This document shows, piece after piece, positions 55,622 to 64,000 of a stretch of DNA of 64,000 nt (positions are counted from its first letter, which is position 1; every line of letters starts with the position of its first letter). The notes under the pieces were generated by a model. The model did not search any database. It was not told the DNA's origin and worked only from the letters and a program-made list of their open reading frames with translations. The DNA comes from Strigamia acuminata (lineage: Eukaryota; Arthropoda; Chilopoda; Geophilomorpha; Linotaeniidae): assembly GCA_949358305.1 (NCBI GenBank), contig OX442318.1, positions 5,504,501-5,568,500 of the forward strand, in the 5' to 3' direction. Both the position numbers and the translations under genes were made by a program.

Positions 55622-57034
55622 ATGCATTTGTCTGTAGACAAATTTCATTCCATGAAACCACCCAAAAAACCAATTAGCGACAATAGAAATAGGTTGAAAA
55701 CGTTCTGGGGTTATGCATTTGGCATATTTGGCATAGAAATTTGCAAGGATGGCAAGTTATCAACAAGAAAAGTCACCACTCTCTTTGTATTTCCAATAAT
55801 CCAATTGGCCCTTCTACTCCACTACTTGGTCTGTTTCATCCACACCGTTGCAGTTGGTATTACAATGACCAATGTTAGTTTATTTGCCGGTCTTTTAATC
55901 ATTTTTGCCTTGTCTGTATTTAATCTGTGGTTGATGAGAAAGAGAAGAATTGCTATCACGAAATTGCTCGATGATTCTGTCTCCTGTCTAATTGGCCACA
56001 CTGAATGCATGAAAAGTCTGTGGCTGTATACCTTGGTCACCTCTGTATTCTTGTTTACTATGGGCATTATTCAGGCGGCGTTGTCAGTCGGTGACGTTTT
56101 AATGTTAAACGACAATGAAATTCACAACTACACCATGTTGTTTCTTTGCGGTATTAGTGTTGCGGAAGAACATTTGTACATCGCACGAATAGCGATGCTT
56201 ATTGAATTGTTGTTGGCCGTGCTGATTCCTGTAGTATTTATTAATATTTCTGTCTGGTTTTTTAACTTCGTGTGTCATTTGGTTTTCTATCGCTTTAAAT
56301 ATTTGAATATGAAACTTGAGAAGATTTTATCGAGTGGGAATCAATTGAGTGGGTTTGAGTTGTCCGAATATCGCAAGAAACATCAACTTGTTTGCGAAGT
56401 GACTGAAGAATTGAGTAATGTTTGGTCCCCTTTGGTTTTGTTTTGGCTTCTTGCAATCATTATCAGGTTGTGTTTTAACCTGAAAGCAATGTCTATTGGC
56501 TTTTCAACATTTAATGTGTTTGCACGCATGATTGATGTACTAAGAGAACTGTGGTTGATTGTTGGTTTGTTTTAAGCGGCTTCGCTCGTGAATGTCGAGG
56601 TAAGAAGTTTTTCAAAATATGATAGAGATTTGTCTTGATGAAATTTTGATTGCAGGCTCATAGATTAGCAGCGAAATTCGTTACGTTCCCTGTATCAAAA
56701 TCAACACTTACTGACACAGATAAGGTATTTAAGGAAATATACTGTAATAACATAATGCAGAGTTTTTTGTAACGCCTTTTCTCATTTTGTGTAGATTGAT
56801 TTTGATTATTATATTAATTATAGGCTCTTAAGCGATCGACTTGTCAACACTCGCATAGGCATAAATGCGTCGAGATTATTTTTGTTGAATACATCAAGTT
56901 TTCTCAGTGTAAGTTTAAACCAAAACCTACCTATCGAATGAATGAAAAAGTGTTTTGAAAACACGGACTTTTATTGATTTTAGATGGCAGCAACATTGTT
57001 GACTTACGTTATTGTGGTTTATCAATCACGTTAA
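55622..57034 (+). pseudogene. Type D receptor copy 1, nonsense codon in exon 1
   Basis: Exons 55622-56599, 56656-56724, 56795-56908, 56984-57034. It is close to D2, but codon 318 is TAA (56573-56575) where D2 has AAA, just before AASLVNVE. Truncation removes the last membrane span and the terminal TYVIVVYQS signature. Exon 3 also has Gly to Arg (INASR). All other frames and splice sites are intact, so this may be a segregating null allele rather than an old pseudogene. Confidence 0.83.
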
Positions 57035-57446
57035 GAGTTTATTATGCAAACAAGATGTTTAATAACGGTGCATTTGATCCATTTCCAGTTAATGTGATTT
57101 TGTTTAAAACCAAATTAAGGACAATTTGCTTAGAGCGAGAAATGAACTTACCGGTACTTGTGTTTGTGCTTGGTTAAGTTATTCAGTTATCGTGTTTATT
57201 CTTCATTTATTGTGTTCTTTTATATTCTCATGTTCCCTTGATAAACCTAGTTTTAAGCCTTTCTGTGCATGCGATATTGTTACAATAATGGTATAATATA
57301 TGATTAAGTACTGCTATTCTTTCAAGTTTTCTCTGTAATCATTTTATATATTGTTTAATCAGTAAAAGACTTGGATTCACAAAGTGTTGTGTTCCTTGTC
57401 TCCCTTTTAGGCCCGATCCTTAGATTCTAAAGTCCTGTATGAACTA

Positions 57447-57775
57447 TAGTTTGTGCAAGGTATCTTGATGCTAAATTCGTACTGCGCATCCCATTCTGCG
57501 CAGACAATTTTCTAATTCCAGTTGTTATTTAGCAGTATTAAGCCTAATATTAGGCCTAATAATGCTAAAATAAAGTAAATAAAAAACAATAAACTCATAA
57601 TTAAAAGTAATTTACAACGTAGTACCAAAATATTGTTGTTTTTTTACCTTATTTTCGCATTATTAGGCCTAATATTAGGCTTAATACTGACATATAACAA
57701 TTGGAATTAGAAAATTGTCTGCGCAGAATGGGATGCGCAGTACAAATTTAGCATCAAGATACCGTGCGCAGACTG
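57447..57775. mobile_element. 329-bp mariner-type foldback MITE
   Basis: Very long inverted arms, about 120 bp each and nearly identical (both contain GGTATCTTGATGCTAAATT and TGCGCATCCCATTCTGCGC), leave a small AT-rich centre. The ends start YAGTYTGYGCA. The left flank is TA; the right is CA, one change from TA. The duplicated flank of D2 has the uninterrupted site at 60392-60393. Confidence 0.88.
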
Positions 57776-58192
57776 CAGTTGGGCAGAATCATCCGTTCAC
57801 TCCTTTCTGCAGACGCCATTAAGTAACTACGTTAAAGTTTGCGTTGATGTAACCACCCTCATCCCTCCCTTCTTCTGCATCATCAAGACCTACAAGTGGT
57901 CAAAATCTGCCACACAGAGTCAAGTAAACAAGTTTTGATCTGTCATTACATATTGTTGAAATCATTACTACAAATTTACAAACGTGATATGCATACACAA
58001 TTTTCTTTTCAACAAATGAGAACGACACAAATGATTCCGACAACTAAAATGCAAAAATTGCGAGTAATACATCAATTTACTGTTGGGGTTTTTTAATTAT
58101 CATAATTCTATCAAACAGTAAGTACCGGTAAGTGCTACCACGATGCTCTTAAAACTATAAAACACTCTAACTTTATTTTTCATTTTCTACAG

Positions 58193-58551
58193 ATGGATTA
58201 TGATTACTGTATTATATGCTGTTAAGTTATCGAGTTGTCAACAATCTTTAAATCAACCCAGATAAAAAACCCAAACTTACTGCGTCAGATGTCCTACCTG
58301 TGGCATGCGCATCCACACTTGATTTCGACGGCCATACGATGTGAAAGGTATAAGTATGCTTAAATTTGGAGTATAGGCATGAATGCGTCTTGATTATTTT
58401 TGCTGAATACTTCAAATTTCCTCAGCGTTAAGTTTAAATCCATTAACCCATCTATCGAATGAAAATTTATGTTCAACATATCGACACTAATTGTTTTTAG
58501 ATGGCCGCAACATTGTTGACATACATTATTGTGCTGTATCAAACACATTAA
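58193..58551 (+). pseudogene. Receptor exon 3-4 fragment before D2
   Basis: Exon 3 starts at 58193 with a small internal deletion, is interrupted by unrelated sequence at about 58247-58370, then resumes to 58425 with GGA changed to TGA. Exon 4 (58501-58551) is intact and reads MAATLLTYIIVLYQTH, stop. It ends 12 bases before the ATG of D2. The interrupting sequence is unassigned. Confidence 0.75.
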
Positions 58552-58563
58552 GTGTTCAGCAGC

Positions 58564-59982
58564 ATGCATTTGTCTGTGGATAATTTTCTCGTCTCGCAAC
58601 AACAATCGGAAAAACCAATTAATGATTACACAGGCAAGTTGAAATCATTCTGGGGTTTTGCGTTTGGAATATTTGGCATAGAAATTTGCAACGATGGCAA
58701 AGTTTCAACAAGAAAACTCGCCACTTCCTTTGTATTTGCAATAATCCAATCGGCCATTCTACTCCACTACTTGGTCTGTTTCATCCACACCTCTGCAGTT
58801 GATATTACAATGACCAATGTTAGTTTATTTGCCTTTTTTTTAATCATTCTTTCCTTGTCTGTATTCAATCTGTGGTTGATGGGCAAGAGAAGAATTGCTA
58901 TCACTAAATTGCTCGATGATTCTATTTCCTGTCTAATTGGCCACACTGAATGCATGAAAAATCTGTGGCTGTATAGCTTGGTTCCCTCTGTGTGCTTGTT
59001 TACTACAAGCATTATCGAGGCGGCGTTGTCAGTCGCTAAGTTTGTTATGATAAACGACAATAAAATTCGCAACTACATCACTTTGTTGCTTTGGAGAATT
59101 GATATTGCGGACGAACATTTGTACATCGCTCGAACAACAACATGTATTGAAATGTTGTTGACAATGCTAATTCCAATAGCATTCGTCAGCATTTCGGTCT
59201 GGTTTTTCACTCAAATGTGTCAATTGGTGTTTTATCGCTTTAAATACTTGAATATTAAACTCGAGAAGATTTTATCGAGTGGGAGTCAACTGAGTGGGTT
59301 TGAGTTGTCCGAATATCGTAAGCAACATCAACTTGCGTGCGAAGTGACTGAAGAATTGAGTAATGTTTGGTCCCCTTTGGTTTTGTTTTGGCTTCTTGGA
59401 ATCATAATCAGCTTGTGTTTTAACCTAAAAGCAATGACTATTGCTGGCCTTTCAACATTGGATGTGATTACATGCTTGATTGATGTACTGAGACAACTGT
59501 GGTTGATTGTTGGTTTGTTTAAAGCGGCTTCGCTTGTGAATGTCGAGGTAAGATGTCTCTCAAAATATGATAAAGATTTGTCTTAATGAAATTTTGATTT
59601 GCAGGTTCATAGATTAGCAGTGAAATTCGTTACATTCCCTGTATCAAAATCAGCCCTTACTCACAGAGATAAGGTATTTAAGGAAATATACTGTAATAAC
59701 ATAATGCAGAGTTTTTTATAACGCCTTTTTTATTTTTTGTAGATTGATGATGATTATTATATTAATTATACGCTGTTAAGCGAACGACTTGTCAACACAC
59801 GCATAGGCATAAATGCATCAGGATTATTTTTGTTGAATACTTCAAGTTTTCTCAGTGTAAGTTTAAACCGAAACCCACCTATCGAATGAATGAAAAAGTG
59901 TTTTGAAAACATTGACTTTAATTGATTTTAGATGGCAGCAACATTGTTGACTTACGTTATTGTGGTTAATCAATCACATTAA
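58564..59982 (+). CDS. Gustatory-receptor-like protein, type D copy 2
   Basis: Exons 58564-59547, 59605-59673, 59743-59856, 59932-59982; 405 residues, open throughout. The frame extends 12 bases upstream into the preceding fragment, but the MHLSV Met is the start shared with paralogues. Distinctive features are VSQQQSEKP near the N-terminus and VTEELSNVWSPLVLFWLLG. The end is LLTYVIVVNQSH, with Asn for the Tyr before Gln. With an old exon 4 just upstream, its promoter would have to lie within or before that fragment. Presumed functional. Confidence 0.82.
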
Positions 59983-60564
59983 GTGTGAATTATGCAAACA
60001 AGATGTTAAATAATGGAGGATTTGATCCATTTCCAGTTAATGTGATTTTGTTTAAAACTAAATTAAGGACGAGTTGTTTAGAGCAAGAAAAGAACTTACT
60101 TGTGTTTGTGCTAGGTTTAGTTATTCAGTTATCTTGTTTATTCTTCATATATTGTGTTCTTTTATATTCTCATGTTCCCATGTTAAACCTAGCTTTAAGC
60201 CTTTCGGTGCATGCCATGTTGTTGCAATAATGGTATAATATATGATTAAGTGCTGCTATTCTTTCAAGTTTTCTTTGACATTTTATCTATTGTTTAATCA
60301 GTAAAAGACTTGGATTCACAAAGTTCAATCGTGTTGTGTTCTTTGTCTCCATTTTAGGCCCGATCCTTAGATTCTAAAGTCCTATATGAACTAGTTGGAC
60401 AGAATCTTCCATTTACTCCTTCCTGAGGACGCCATTAAGTAACTACGTTAAAGTTTGCGCTGGTGGTAACCACCTTCATACCTCCCATCTTCTGCATCAT
60501 CAAGACCTACAAGTGGTCAAAATCTGCCACACGAGTCAAGTAAACAAGTTTTAATCTGCAATTT
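59983..60564. other. Downstream flank of D2, duplicated from D1
   Basis: Matches 57035-57446 plus 57776-57935 (the D1 flank on both sides of its MITE), so D1 and D2 lie in one tandem segmental duplication. No gene. Confidence 0.75.
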
Positions 60565-60612
60565 ATTTTTTGCTGAATATTTCACATTTCCTCAGCTTAA
60601 GTTTAAACCCAT
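60565..60612 (+). pseudogene. Tiny receptor exon 3 remnant
   Basis: TTTTTGCTGAATATTTCACA then TTTCCTCAGC resembles the end of receptor exon 3 and its donor region, followed by GTTTAAACCCATT of intron 3. The homology stops where the right-hand LTR element begins. Confidence 0.6.
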
Positions 60613-62036
60613 TGCGGTGGCCCGGGTGCCACCGGGAAATTATGTTTTATTTTATCGCTTTGAAAATAAGTCAATTTCGGGCGAAAGGAAATAAATAATT
60701 CCGAATTTTATTTATTTCATGCATTTAGCAAAAGTTTGCTTTATTTTATTATTTTTTACATTGTATCTCGAAATAAGTTAATTCGCGTTCAATGTCACCA
60801 TTTTGTATGTAAATCGAATAAAATATATGCATTTGAATTATAAACCAGTTGAATTTATTTTGAGTCTTGAAAGTTGCCAAAATTGGCAGTTTTATTATTA
60901 TTTTGTGCCACAAAATGACAGCAGCATAATTGGAGTAATTAGTAGCTATTTTTAGAACTCTGCCTGGCTGCAGAAGACAGCTGAGTGGGAGGTTGCCAGG
61001 GCAACCCACCCACAAGCTAAGCAATACAGGAAGTGTTTCCTGCTAATAAGGAAATTTAGCAGAAACACTTCAGTCTTACTTTGAAAACCTTGTTGAAACA
61101 ACCCCGTGAATTTACTCCAGAAACCTGAAAACTGCAGATAAATCTTACGGCCAAATTTTGCCAAGTTTAAGACTCACCACTTCTTGCAACAGTAAACTGC
61201 TGTTGTGAGAGCCCTTTCTTGTGATAACCACATTGTTATCACGAGATTTCTTCTTGCAACAACTTGCTCGTTGTTGTGAGATTTCCCTTTCTTGTCGCTC
61301 AATTAGCGACGAGATATTTGTATTTTGCCAAGTTTGGCGACCCGCCGTCAAGGTCGTCACTCGTGCCGGCGCGCCGAGTGAGATCCGAGTCGTGGGTGTC
61401 GTCCAGTTTGGATTTGTGTAACGTAACCGAGACGTTTTCGCCACCGTCACGGCCGTCTGTCGCGCCGTCGTGCCGAGCAGAGACCCGAGTCGTGTGGGAA
61501 ATTGTTTATCGAGGTGAATTAGTGGTGAAGGTGCGGACGTTTGTGAGACGTCGTGTTTGAAGAAAACGTCGTGAAAACGTTCCGTCGGCGTACGTGAACG
61601 TTTCCATCAACGAGACGGAGTTCGAGAGAAGGATCCAGCGCCGAGTCGTCGCCAGATCGCGGAGAAGAAGACGAGCCACGTCGAGAACGCCATTCGACGC
61701 CATTTTGTTTATTTCCATTCTTTTTCCAATTATTCCGTTAAGTATTTTAGTTTTTAGTTTTTTAACGCATGTTTTAACGGTAAAACGTAAAGTTAAGTAA
61801 GCTGTGTAATTTCGATTATTATTTGTAATTCTGTGATTTATTCAAGATTAAGAATAAATCTCTATTGGGAGTTTTTTTTAAAAGAAAGCATTTGTATTCC
61901 TTGAAATTAGTTAGTTAGTTAAATTCACTTAGGCCATTAGACTAAATATAAATTTTAGTGATAGTGAGTTTTGTAAGTCCTATAAACGGCAATCCTTAGT
62001 GAGTCAGTTTTAGTAATTAGATTCCGGTTCACTTCA
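60613..62036 (+). mobile_element. Candidate 5' LTR of a second retrotransposon
   Basis: Begins TGCGGTGGCCCGGGTGCC where receptor-derived sequence ends, and ends TTCA two bases before a primer-site-like motif. About 1.42 kb. It includes a four-hairpin array (61183-61313) and a G/C-rich part at 61330-61700. The matching 3' LTR would lie outside the window, so borders rest on the TG/CA ends and the primer site only. Confidence 0.5.
61183..61313 (+). other. Array of four consecutive hairpins
   Basis: Stems at 61183-61209, 61218-61245, 61253-61280 and 61291-61313. Each opens CTTG and closes GAG: CTTGCAACAG/CTGTTGTGAG, CTTGTGATAAC/GTTATCACGAG, CTTGCAACAA/TTGTTGTGAG and CTTGTCGCT/AGCGACGAG. Mismatches are all G-U pairs if this strand is transcribed. 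Spacers are short and pyrimidine-rich (TTTCTT). The array lies between two copies of TTTTGCCAAGTTT. Confidence 0.8.
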
Positions 62037-62038
62037 CT

Positions 62039-62060
62039 TGGGGGCCCGTCCTTTTGAACC
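62039..62060 (+). other. Primer binding site, tRNA-Pro-like
   Basis: TGGGGGCCCGTCC then TTTTGAACC. It resembles the TGGGGGCTCGTCCGGGATTT complement of tRNA-Pro used by several LTR elements, with one mismatch in the first 13 bases and more further in. The tRNA comparison is from memory. Confidence 0.55.
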
Positions 62061-62169
62061 TTAAGTGGATTTGCATTTTGTGTAAAATTCTAGGGACCTC
62101 CAGAATTATTTTTTTTTGTAAAATCTTGTTAGTTATAAGTCTGTTTCTTTCTTCACTCTTTGATTGACC

Positions 62170-64000
62170 ATGCAACAAGACAGAGAAGCAGGAAGAGGGA
62201 AAGGTCCGGCATGCAGGACCAGACAGAGGGACGGAGCGTCGGGAGGACATCACGACACACGCTCGCGATCGTCGTCACGATCAGCCGACGGTAGTCGAAC
62301 GCCGAACCCATACAGTCAAGATCTTTGGCCTAATTCGGACAATGTTGACCATACTCTCGTCTCACGCCCACCCTCTCCCATGTCAATAGCAGAGAATGTT
62401 AGTTCTACTGCCAGTTTGAAGGCCGACTTATCGCATTTATCACGCGAAGAGTTGCTAGTGGTGGCCAAGAAAAGGGGCAGATTGTTGAAAGCGCACCGTA
62501 TTGCCGCGTCCAGGAGTAGGGACATTAGCGCTGTGACATCTGGAACCAGCACTCCGACCCAGGAAAGATTGGATAAGGTTCGCCAACGCATTCACGATCT
62601 GATGCAAGCTGCAGCTACCAGTTTGACGGAAGCGCAGCAAAAATATTTAGAAGGCGGCCCAATTACGGATGAAGAAGCGGCGGAGCGATTGGCAGCAATA
62701 CAAGCCCGCGAAGATGACATTCGAATTGCTGGCTCAGAAGAATACCAACTCATGAAACAAATGAGGTTGGAGGAATGCCAATTCAAAAATTCCAAATTGG
62801 AATTGGAGCTTGTTACGAAACAGAAAGAGAACCGACTACAACAAGAAAAAGACCAAATGGAAGCTTTTAAAGTGCGCTTGGACACTCGGCAACAAGCTTT
62901 GTTTGCAAGAGAAAAGGCGATGGAGACCGCAGTTCAAGATGAAAATGTCCGTCTTCGTCAAGCAACTCTGCAAGCGCAAGAAGATGCCGAGCGGATGCGC
63001 AAGGAGCTAGAAGATATGAAGTATCTCGCCCACATCAATTATCCGAGAGCTGCGGAACCGCAGAGAAGTTCGCGTCCAGCAGATACTGGACGGAAAAGAA
63101 TTGATTCTTTTGGGACTTCGTCCAAAAGAGGGAGGGAAGGTGCTGAAGAAGATTCAGCAAGTAAAAAATTGCTATCGTCTCCAACTAGGAATTTATTTGA
63201 AGTCATTGACCAGTGGAGTGCTCAACATTGTCCCAACAACCAAGGACAGACCACTCAACACAGAACAAAGACAACAGAAGTTAATTTGCAACCGGAAACC
63301 GTCACAATTCCAGCGACGAAGGGACTAAAGGAACGTTCACGCGACGTGTACGCAGGAGATTGGCCAGGAAAAAATGATCAACACCAATTTGGTGCGTCAA
63401 ATTTTGAACAATCAAAAAATCCGAAAGCCAACAAAACCTTTCGCCCTTGGGAAGACGATTCGAACAAATTGAAAAATACAGACGATGGAAAACAAGAGCA
63501 AGGCGCTTCAGCAAACCCTTTCGCGTCAAGTCAAGATGTGGATGAGCGACACCTTCCACAACGAAATGAGGGAAGGCGACAGACTGAGCATTATCCCTCA
63601 CAAGGTGACCAAGTAGTCCCAACACAAGAATTTCCAGAAAGAAATTGCCATTATGAAGACCGAGATAGGCGCCATGATGACGTGTCACATCAAAGACGGG
63701 ATTATTACGCGTCATCACGTGGTAACACACATGAAAGAGATTCACGTTACCAATATGAAGATCAAAATTATGATCAGCGATATTACACTAATGACTCACG
63801 CCGAGAAGACGATTCACATTATAGGGATCGATCACGGCAGAGAGGCAATTCGCGACAACGCGATGAGTCACGTCAAAGAGGTGGTCCTCATCAAGACGAA
63901 GAACAATCTCGTCAAAATGAATGGCAAAGAGACCGCAATAGTCCGCCACCAGGAGGCACACGAAACGAAAGAGACGAGCGAAAATATTCGGATTCGGAAC
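62170..64000 (+). CDS. Gag-like coiled-coil protein of the second LTR element (runs off the window)
   Basis: A single frame open from ATG 62170 to the last base, 610 codons with no stop. The N-terminus is Arg/Ser-rich. Residues about 90-330 are helical and charged with heptad-like spacing (LDKVRQRIHDLMQAAATSLT, LEECQFKNSKLELELVTKQK), a probable coiled coil. The rest is disordered and rich in Arg, Asp, Gln, Ser and Tyr, with RD/RS-like stretches. It begins 110 bases after the primer site. I infer an LTR-element Gag, possibly BEL/Pao-type, because of position and coiled coil; no zinc knuckle or Pol domain is in view. A host gene is the alternative. Confidence 0.65.
   Translation, partial: MQQDREAGRGKGPACRTRQRDGASGGHHDTRSRSSSRSADGSRTPNPYSQDLWPNSDNVDHTLVSRPPSPMSIAENVSSTASLKADLSHLSREELLVVAKKRGRLLKAHRIAASRSRDISAVTSGTSTPTQERLDKVRQRIHDLMQAAATSLTEAQQKYLEGGPITDEEAAERLAAIQAREDDIRIAGSEEYQLMKQMRLEECQFKNSKLELELVTKQKENRLQQEKDQMEAFKVRLDTRQQALFAREKAMETAVQDENVRLRQATLQAQEDAERMRKELEDMKYLAHINYPRAAEPQRSSRPADTGRKRIDSFGTSSKRGREGAEEDSASKKLLSSPTRNLFEVIDQWSAQHCPNNQGQTTQHRTKTTEVNLQPETVTIPATKGLKERSRDVYAGDWPGKNDQHQFGASNFEQSKNPKANKTFRPWEDDSNKLKNTDDGKQEQGASANPFASSQDVDERHLPQRNEGRRQTEHYPSQGDQVVPTQEFPERNCHYEDRDRRHDDVSHQRRDYYASSRGNTHERDSRYQYEDQNYDQRYYTNDSRREDDSHYRDRSRQRGNSRQRDESRQRGGPHQDEEQSRQNEWQRDRNSPPPGGTRNERDERKYSDSE

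Noticed and set aside
32056-59072. Many antisense frames of 60-156 residues opposite receptor exons
   Set aside because: They recur at the same place in each paralogue because the sense exons are similar. None has a family motif or splice support.
61221-61800. Arg-rich short frames in the G/C-rich part of the candidate LTR
   Set aside because: Overlapping frames in a short G/C-rich stretch with few stops by composition; no motif, and they precede the primer site.

Overview
The window is nuclear DNA of an arthropod, probably a pancrustacean (insect, springtail or crustacean); I cannot name the species. The signs are AT-rich DNA, genes split by GT/AG introns, glycoside hydrolase 18 (GH18) chitinases with peritrophin-A (CBM14) modules, a repetitive cuticular protein, and a family of seven-transmembrane gustatory-receptor-like genes with the superfamily's three phase-0 introns near the 3' end and a TY(hydrophobic)5Q-like tail. 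No tRNA, rRNA or CRISPR was seen. All recognised host genes are on the + strand.

Layout. 1-6387: gene-free, with transposon debris and AT-rich satellites. 6388-15483: eight-exon chitinase-like gene whose GH18 catalytic motif is degenerate, followed by two CBM14 domains, a long Gly/Pro/Asn repeat linker and a third CBM14. 15484-21200: gene-free, several small DNA transposons. 21201-29017: eight-exon chitinase with an intact FDGLDLDWE motif, two CBM14 domains and an acidic/Thr-rich linker (Cht6-like). 30524-31302: two-exon cuticular protein made largely of a 9-residue repeat. These three products form a chitin/cuticle block.

32006-60600: tandem chemoreceptor cluster. I name the copies by type and order. 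A three-gene module (A-B-C, about 5 kb) is repeated: A1 B1 C1 / A2 B2 C2 / A3 B3 C3 / A4 B4, followed by a D pair (D1, D2). Eight copies look intact (A1, B1, C1, C2, B3, C3, B4, D2). A2 is 5'-truncated, B2 has a 10-base deletion, A3 has lost its middle, A4 is an exon 3-4 remnant and D1 has a nonsense codon. Smaller fragments lie at 55276, 58193 and 60565. A complete, young Ty3/gypsy retrotransposon (47280-52025, 5-bp target duplication) sits in the first intron of C3. Several MITEs (small non-autonomous DNA transposons) sit in introns, flanks and, once, exactly at a stop codon.

60613-64000: the 5' part of a second LTR retrotransposon: a candidate 1.4-kb LTR carrying four consecutive hairpins, a tRNA-Pro-like primer site, and a Gag-like coiled-coil reading frame open from 62170 to the end of the window.

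Exon borders were placed by eye from GT/AG sites, reading-frame continuity and comparison among paralogues in the window. Family names come from motif recognition; no database search was run.
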